A stretch of 64,000 nt of DNA, taken from assembly GCF_009831765.1 (NCBI RefSeq), contig NZ_WSSB01000004.1, forward strand, positions 131,274 to 195,273, written 5' to 3'. This document shows positions 59,983 to 64,000 of this stretch, piece by piece. Position 1 is the stretch's first letter, and each line of letters opens with the position of its first letter. The notes under the pieces were generated by a model. It did not search any database. It saw only the letters and a list, made by a program, of their open reading frames with translations, and was not told where the DNA came from. Both the position numbers and the translations under genes were made by a program. The stretch comes from Craterilacuibacter sinensis (GTDB lineage: Bacteria > Pseudomonadota > Gammaproteobacteria > Burkholderiales > Chromobacteriaceae).

Positions 59983-60723
59983 ATGTTTGCAAGCCGTATG
60001 ACCCTGCTGTCCTGTTCATTGCTGCTGGGCGCATGCGCCAGTACCTCGGATCTGGAGCAGACCCGCGCCCAGCTGGATCAGGTCAACCGCCAGGCCACCG
60101 CACGCCTCTCCCAGATCGAGTCGCGCATCAGTAACGAGCGCCTGCTGGAAATGGTCAGCCGGGTGGACGGCATGCAGGCCGAGGTCGCCAAACTGCGCGG
60201 CGACAACGAGATGCTGCAGTACAAGATCGGCGTGCTGGAAAAACGCCAGAACGATCTGTATGCCGATATCGACCAGCGTCTGGGCCGCTTCGAAGGCGGG
60301 CGCAGTGCCGAGCCGGCAAGCAGCAATGCCGCAGCGCCGGCGGAAAGTGTCGACGCGGTCCAGCAGGCTTTCGATCAGGCGCTGTCGCCATTACGCAAAC
60401 GCGACTTTGCCCAGGCCGTGGTCGCACTGAAAGCCTTTGCCGACAGCAATCCCAATGCACCGCAGGCGCTGGATGCCACCTACTGGCGCGGTGTCGCCCA
60501 TACCGCCTTGCGCCAATACGATGCGGCCATCGACATCCAGCGCCGCTTCGCCGATGAAAACCCGCGCCACCCCAGAGCGCCGGATGCGCTGCGCAATGTG
60601 GCCAATGCCCAGCGCGAACTGGAGCAGGTGGACCAGGCGCGTATCACGCTGAAAAAGCTGATCAAGCTCTACCCGAACTCGGACGCCGCCGCCAAGGCCA
60701 AGCAGCAACTGACGACGATGTGA
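59983..60723 (+). CDS. cpoB: Cell division coordinator CpoB (YbgF)
   Basis: 246 residues. The signal ends in a lipobox-like LLGAC, so this version may be lipidated, unlike the enterobacterial protein. A coiled coil follows (LEQTRAQLDQVNRQATARLS to about residue 100), then TPR repeats (LRKRDFAQAVVALKAFAD, ATYWRGVAHTALRQYDAAID, PRHPRAPDALRNVANAQREL) as in YbgF. It links peptidoglycan synthesis to outer-membrane constriction by contact with TolA. A GCCGGAGAAACC site precedes it. It is the last gene of the tol-pal series. Confidence 0.93.
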   Translation: MFASRMTLLSCSLLLGACASTSDLEQTRAQLDQVNRQATARLSQIESRISNERLLEMVSRVDGMQAEVAKLRGDNEMLQYKIGVLEKRQNDLYADIDQRLGRFEGGRSAEPASSNAAAPAESVDAVQQAFDQALSPLRKRDFAQAVVALKAFADSNPNAPQALDATYWRGVAHTALRQYDAAIDIQRRFADENPRHPRAPDALRNVANAQRELEQVDQARITLKKLIKLYPNSDAAAKAKQQLTTM

Positions 60724-60835
60724 AGCGCGGGACTCGGGGTCGGGAATTCGGGATCAGGTAACGGGTGCGTTTACTGCGTGGCAATACCCGCGCGGATCCC
60801 GAGTTTCCGATCCCTGCTCCCTGTCTTGTTCCTTC
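60724..60835. repeat. Degenerate inverted heptamer arrays around a hairpin core
   Basis: Left arm: degenerate GGGACTCG/GGGTCGG/GGGATCA units to about 60758. Right arm: GATCCCGAGTTTCCGATCCC units from about 60796. The core pairs CGGGT with ACCCG. The design matches that at 42463-42579. The remaining 80 bases before purE are AT-richer and include a TAAAAT -10-like hexamer at 60879-60884. Confidence 0.6.
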
Positions 60836-60918
60836 ATGTCGAAATAATAAAGTGTTCCGGCCTGTATCCCTGATCAGGTAAAATTGCCCACTTCCTCTTT
60901 GCACGGGCATAAAGCGCC

Positions 60919-61407
60919 ATGATCGAAGTCGGCATCGTAATGGGTAGTAATAGTGATTGGGACGTGATGCAGAACGCCGCTCGCGTACTCAAGGAATTCG
61001 GGGTCGCATTCGAGACGCGCGTGGTCTCCGCCCACCGTACGCCCGATCTGTTGTTCAGTTATGCCGAACAGGCCGAGGCGCGTGGCCTGAAGGCCATTAT
61101 TGCCGGTGCCGGCGGTGCGGCGCACCTGCCGGGCATGCTGGCCGCCAAGACCCATGTGCCGGTGCTGGGTGTGCCGGTGCCATCCAAATACCTGCGCGGT
61201 GAAGATTCGCTGTTGTCCATCGTGCAGATGCCCAAGGGTATTCCGGTGGCGACCTTCGCCATCGGCGAGGCGGGCGCCGCCAATGCCGCGCTGTTTGCCA
61301 TCGCCCAACTGGCGACTACCCATCCGGAGCTGGCCGAGCAGCTCAAGGCTTTCCGCCGCAAGCAGGAAGAAACCGTGCTGGCGATGACGCTGCCGGAGGT
61401 CGAATAA
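60919..61407 (+). CDS. purE: N5-carboxyaminoimidazole ribonucleotide mutase
   Basis: 162 residues, PurE class I. The phosphate-binding [16 protein letters not shown], then [14 protein letters not shown] with the catalytic histidine, and the glycine loop [19 protein letters not shown] are all present. It moves the carboxyl group of N5-CAIR to give CAIR in purine synthesis. It is the first gene of a purE-purK-purC series and its stop overlaps the purK start by one base (TAATG). Confidence 0.96.
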   Translation: MIEVGIVMGSNSDWDVMQNAARVLKEFGVAFETRVVSAHRTPDLLFSYAEQAEARGLKAIIAGAGGAAHLPGMLAAKTHVPVLGVPVPSKYLRGEDSLLSIVQMPKGIPVATFAIGEAGAANAALFAIAQLATTHPELAEQLKAFRRKQEETVLAMTLPEVE

Positions 61408-62546
61408 TGGCCGCCATCCTGCCGCCGGCGATGCTGGGCATTATCGGCGGTGGCCAGCTGGGGCGCATGTTTACCATTGCGGCCAAGACCATGGGTTACC
61501 GCGTCACCGTGCTGGAGCCTGATCCGCATTCCCCTGCCGCCGCTTTTGCCGATGTGCATCTGTGCGCACCGTATGGCGACGCTACCGCACTGCAAACTCT
61601 GGCCGGGACTTGCGCGGCGGTGACTACCGAATTTGAAAACGTCGACGCCGACGCGATGCGTATGCTGGCGAAAACCACGCGCGTGTCGCCATCGGGCGAC
61701 TGTGTGGCGATTGCGCAGGACCGTATCGCCGAGAAGGCATGGATAGCCAAAGCCGGTCTGCCGACTGCGCCCTATCTGGCGCTGGAGTCGGCGGCGGCAC
61801 TGGCGGCTGTTTCCGATGACGCGCTGGCAGCGTATTTGCCGGGCATTCTCAAGACCGCGCGTCTGGGCTACGACGGCAAGGGCCAGCAGCGGGTGAAGAC
61901 GCCGGCCGAGGCGCGTGCCGCCTTCGCCGACCTGGGCGTCGCTTGCGTGCTGGAGAAGATGCTTGACCTCAAGCTTGAGGTGTCGGCCATCGTTACCCGC
62001 ACCAGCGCCAGCCAGATGGCGGTATTCCCGCTGGCGGAAAACCGCCACGAGGGCGGCATTCTCGATGTATCCATCGTGCCGGCGCGCATTGCTGCCGGCT
62101 TGGCGGCATCCGCGCAAACGATGGCGCAGCGTCTGGCTGACGAGCTGGATTACGTTGGCGTGCTGGCCGTCGAATTCTTTGTGCTGGGCGACGACACGCT
62201 GGTGGTCAACGAGATCGCGCCGCGTCCGCACAATTCCGGCCACTACACGCTGACCGCCTGTGTCACCGACCAGTTCCAGCAGCAAGTGCGCGCGCTATGC
62301 GGCCTGTTGCCGGGTTCGACCGAACTGATGACCCCGGTCGTTATGGTCAACCTGTTGGGCGATGTGTGGGGCGAGGATGGCCGCGCGCCCAAGTGGGATG
62401 TGCTGGCCGAGGCGCCGAACGCGCAGCTTTATCTGTACGGCAAGCAAGAAGCGCGCAAGGGCCGCAAGATGGGCCATTTCAACGTGATGGCGGCGACGGC
62501 CGACGCGGCGCTGGAGCAGGCCGAGGCGCTGAAAGACACACTCTGA
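61407..62546 (+). CDS. purK: N5-carboxyaminoimidazole ribonucleotide synthase
   Basis: 379 residues, ATP-grasp fold. The start PPAMLGIIGGGQLGRMFTIA, TTEFENVDADAM, KTARLGYDGKGQQRVKTPAE, and EFFVLGDDTLVVNEIAPRPH (metal and ATP ligands) are standard. It uses ATP and bicarbonate to carboxylate AIR to N5-CAIR, which PurE then rearranges. Translation is coupled to purE through a TAATG overlap. Fifty-one bases with a small hairpin (AAGGC/GCCTT at 62565-62577, followed by a few Ts) separate it from purC. Confidence 0.96.
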   Translation: MAAILPPAMLGIIGGGQLGRMFTIAAKTMGYRVTVLEPDPHSPAAAFADVHLCAPYGDATALQTLAGTCAAVTTEFENVDADAMRMLAKTTRVSPSGDCVAIAQDRIAEKAWIAKAGLPTAPYLALESAAALAAVSDDALAAYLPGILKTARLGYDGKGQQRVKTPAEARAAFADLGVACVLEKMLDLKLEVSAIVTRTSASQMAVFPLAENRHEGGILDVSIVPARIAAGLAASAQTMAQRLADELDYVGVLAVEFFVLGDDTLVVNEIAPRPHNSGHYTLTACVTDQFQQQVRALCGLLPGSTELMTPVVMVNLLGDVWGEDGRAPKWDVLAEAPNAQLYLYGKQEARKGRKMGHFNVMAATADAALEQAEALKDTL

Positions 62547-62597
62547 TTTATCAGGCAAAGCCATAAGGCTTCGCCTTTTCTTTATCTGGAAAAATTC

Positions 62598-63476
62598 ATG
62601 ACCGGCATCACCACCACCCATCTCAATAGCCTGAAAAAAATCTACTCCGGCAAGGTGCGCGACCTGTACGAAATCGACGACAAGCGCATCCTGATGATTG
62701 CCACCGACCGCCTGTCGGCGTTCGATGTGATTCTGGATGATCCGATTCCGGCCAAAGGCCAGATCCTGACCGCGATCTCCAACTTCTGGTTCGACAAACT
62801 GAAAGACGTGGTGCCCAACCATCTGACCGGCGACAAGCCGGAAGACATGGTGTCGGCCGAGGATTTGCCGCAGGTAGAAGGCCGTGCCGTGGTGGCGAAA
62901 AAACTCAAGACCATTCCGATCGAGGCGGTGGTGCGCGGCTATATCGCCGGTGGCGGCTGGAAGGATTACCAGAAGACCGGCGCGGTATGCGGCATTACCC
63001 TGCCGGCCGGGCTGAAAGAGGCGGGCAAGTTGCCAGAGCCCATTTTTACGCCTTCGACCAAGGCGGCTGTGGGCGACCACGACGAGAACATCAGCTTCGA
63101 TCAGTGCGTAGGCCTCATCGGCCAGGAGCTGGCCGAAAAGGTGCGCGACACTGCCATTCTCCTCTACAAAACGGCCGCCGAATATGCGGCGACGCGCGGC
63201 ATCATTATCTGCGACACCAAGTTCGAGTTCGGTCTGGACGAGAACGGTACGCTGGTGCTGATGGACGAGGCGCTGACGCCGGACTCCAGCCGTTTCTGGC
63301 CGGCCGACAGCTACGCCGAAGGCATGAGCCCGCCATCGTTCGACAAGCAGTTTGTGCGCGACTGGCTGGAAGCGTCCGGCTGGGACAAAGTGTCGGCCGC
63401 GCCTGCCGTACCGCTTGAGGTGCGCGAGAAGACCGCAGCCAAGTACCGCGAGGCACTGACACGTCTGGCAGGTTAA
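62598..63476 (+). CDS. purC: Phosphoribosylaminoimidazole-succinocarboxamide synthase
   Basis: 292 residues, the longer type of SAICAR synthetase. The motifs [55 protein letters not shown] and [16 protein letters not shown] are typical. It joins aspartate to CAIR with ATP. The small hairpin before it (62565-62577) could lower read-through from purK, and the ribosome site is weak (CTGGAAAAATTC), so expression may be set lower or separately. The next gene is 90 bases downstream. Confidence 0.96.
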   Translation: MTGITTTHLNSLKKIYSGKVRDLYEIDDKRILMIATDRLSAFDVILDDPIPAKGQILTAISNFWFDKLKDVVPNHLTGDKPEDMVSAEDLPQVEGRAVVAKKLKTIPIEAVVRGYIAGGGWKDYQKTGAVCGITLPAGLKEAGKLPEPIFTPSTKAAVGDHDENISFDQCVGLIGQELAEKVRDTAILLYKTAAEYAATRGIIICDTKFEFGLDENGTLVLMDEALTPDSSRFWPADSYAEGMSPPSFDKQFVRDWLEASGWDKVSAAPAVPLEVREKTAAKYREALTRLAG

Positions 63477-63566
63477 GCGCGCTTAAGTCCCCAATGCGGT
63501 CGGGGTTTGGCGGCGCCGGACATTGCTTTATCATGACGGCCTTTGCTTCTCTCCGGGACATGTCAG

Positions 63567-64000
63567 ATGCCGCTGGATCCTGTCGTACTGTTTTTCCTTC
63601 TGGGTTTGGGGGCGGGGCTGGCCCGCTCCGACCTCAAACTGCCTGCCGCGCTCTATGAGTCGCTATCTGTTTTCCTGCTGATTGCCATTGGCCTGAAGGG
63701 CGGGGTGGCGCTGGCCAAGCTGGCTTCTCCTGTGATTGTCCTGCAGGTCGGCGCCGTGGTGGCGCTGGGTGTGGCGCTCACCATCCTGGCGTTTGCCTTG
63801 CTGCGCTTCAAGCTGGCCCGTGCCGATGCGGCGTCGATCGCGGCGCATTACGGCTCGGTCAGCGTGGTGACTTTTGCCGTGGGCACCAGCTTTCTGGCGC
63901 GTCAGGGCATCGCTTACGAGCCGCAGCTGACGCTGTTTCTCGCGGTGATGGAGATGCCGGCGCTGATTGTCGGGGTGATGCTGGCGCGCGTCGGTGGCGG
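63567..64000 (+). CDS. Sodium-dependent bicarbonate transporter SbtA-like permease (5' part)
   Basis: The first 144 codons of a gene that runs off the window. It begins MPLDPVVLFFLLGLGAGLAR and continues with hydrophobic helices, including LPAALYESLSVFLLIAIGLK, then the family segment AAHYGSVSVVTFAVGTSFL. This is the DUF897/SbtA type, sodium-dependent anion permeases that in cyanobacteria import bicarbonate. No strong ribosome site is visible at the ATG. The neighbouring purine genes include a bicarbonate-using enzyme (PurK), but a link is speculation. Confidence 0.8.
   Translation, partial: MPLDPVVLFFLLGLGAGLARSDLKLPAALYESLSVFLLIAIGLKGGVALAKLASPVIVLQVGAVVALGVALTILAFALLRFKLARADAASIAAHYGSVSVVTFAVGTSFLARQGIAYEPQLTLFLAVMEMPALIVGVMLARVGG

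Overview
The window is a gene-dense, GC-rich piece of a Gram-negative chromosome. An O-methyltransferase-tolR-A-B-pal-cpoB block, a DUF3460 protein, RlmF, YceH and YfaZ homologues and the overall gene content point to a betaproteobacterium, most likely Neisseriales (Chromobacteriaceae-like). That placement is inferred from gene content, not from a marker-gene tree. I see no rRNA, tRNA, CRISPR, transposase or phage genes. Most genes carry good Shine-Dalgarno sites, and several intrinsic terminators delimit the transcription units.

Layout. 0-4.3 kb: an RND efflux adaptor and pump. 4.4-10 kb: a complete oligopeptide ABC transporter (oppABCDF), followed by a REP-like palindrome. 10-13.2 kb: tcdA, a small zinc-ribbon protein, threonine aldolase and a TSUP permease. 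13.2-29.5 kb: an accessory catabolic island. It holds an AraC regulator, an AllC-like M20 amidohydrolase plus a glutathione transferase, (S)-ureidoglycine aminohydrolase (AllE), a carbamoyltransferase of the aspartate/ornithine family, four YfcC-family permeases, an NCS1 permease, allantoinase (AllB) and an M20D amidohydrolase. 29.6-36.5 kb: a membrane-embedded patatin-like protein, a prolyl oligopeptidase carrying an in-frame repeat insertion, rlmF, a cupin gene whose ribosome binding site lies in a perfect inverted repeat, and a universal stress protein. 36.6-38.5 kb: a NhaC-superfamily lysine transporter (lysW) under a recognisable lysine riboswitch. 38.5-47.8 kb: tlyA, a BCCT transporter, yceH, yfaZ, uvrD, a receiver/TPR protein, a lipoprotein and a cysteine hydrolase. 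47.9-54.2 kb: a BMP-type nucleoside ABC transporter and cardiolipin synthase. 54.2-60.7 kb: a SEC-C protein, DUF3460, an O-methyltransferase and a tol-pal operon that lacks tolQ and contains a degenerate Pal-like lipoprotein. 60.9-64 kb: purE-purK-purC and the start of an SbtA-like permease.

How the genes work together. The centre of interest is the ureide island. AllB (allantoin to allantoate), the AllC-like enzyme (allantoate to ureidoglycine) and AllE (ureidoglycine to ureidoglycolate) would form a pathway fed by the NCS1 permease and possibly by YfcC permeases. The carbamoyltransferase directly after AllE is a candidate for recovering carbamoyl phosphate from a ureide such as oxalurate. 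No AllD dehydrogenase, ureidoglycolate lyase or carbamate kinase is in the window. A 28-bp element with a GGGACAA-N4-TTGTCGC core lies in front of both the allC-like and allE units, and weaker versions occur elsewhere in the island. This suggests one regulator controls the dispersed units. The BMP transporter and a nearby cysteine hydrolase may serve purine salvage or catabolism further away.
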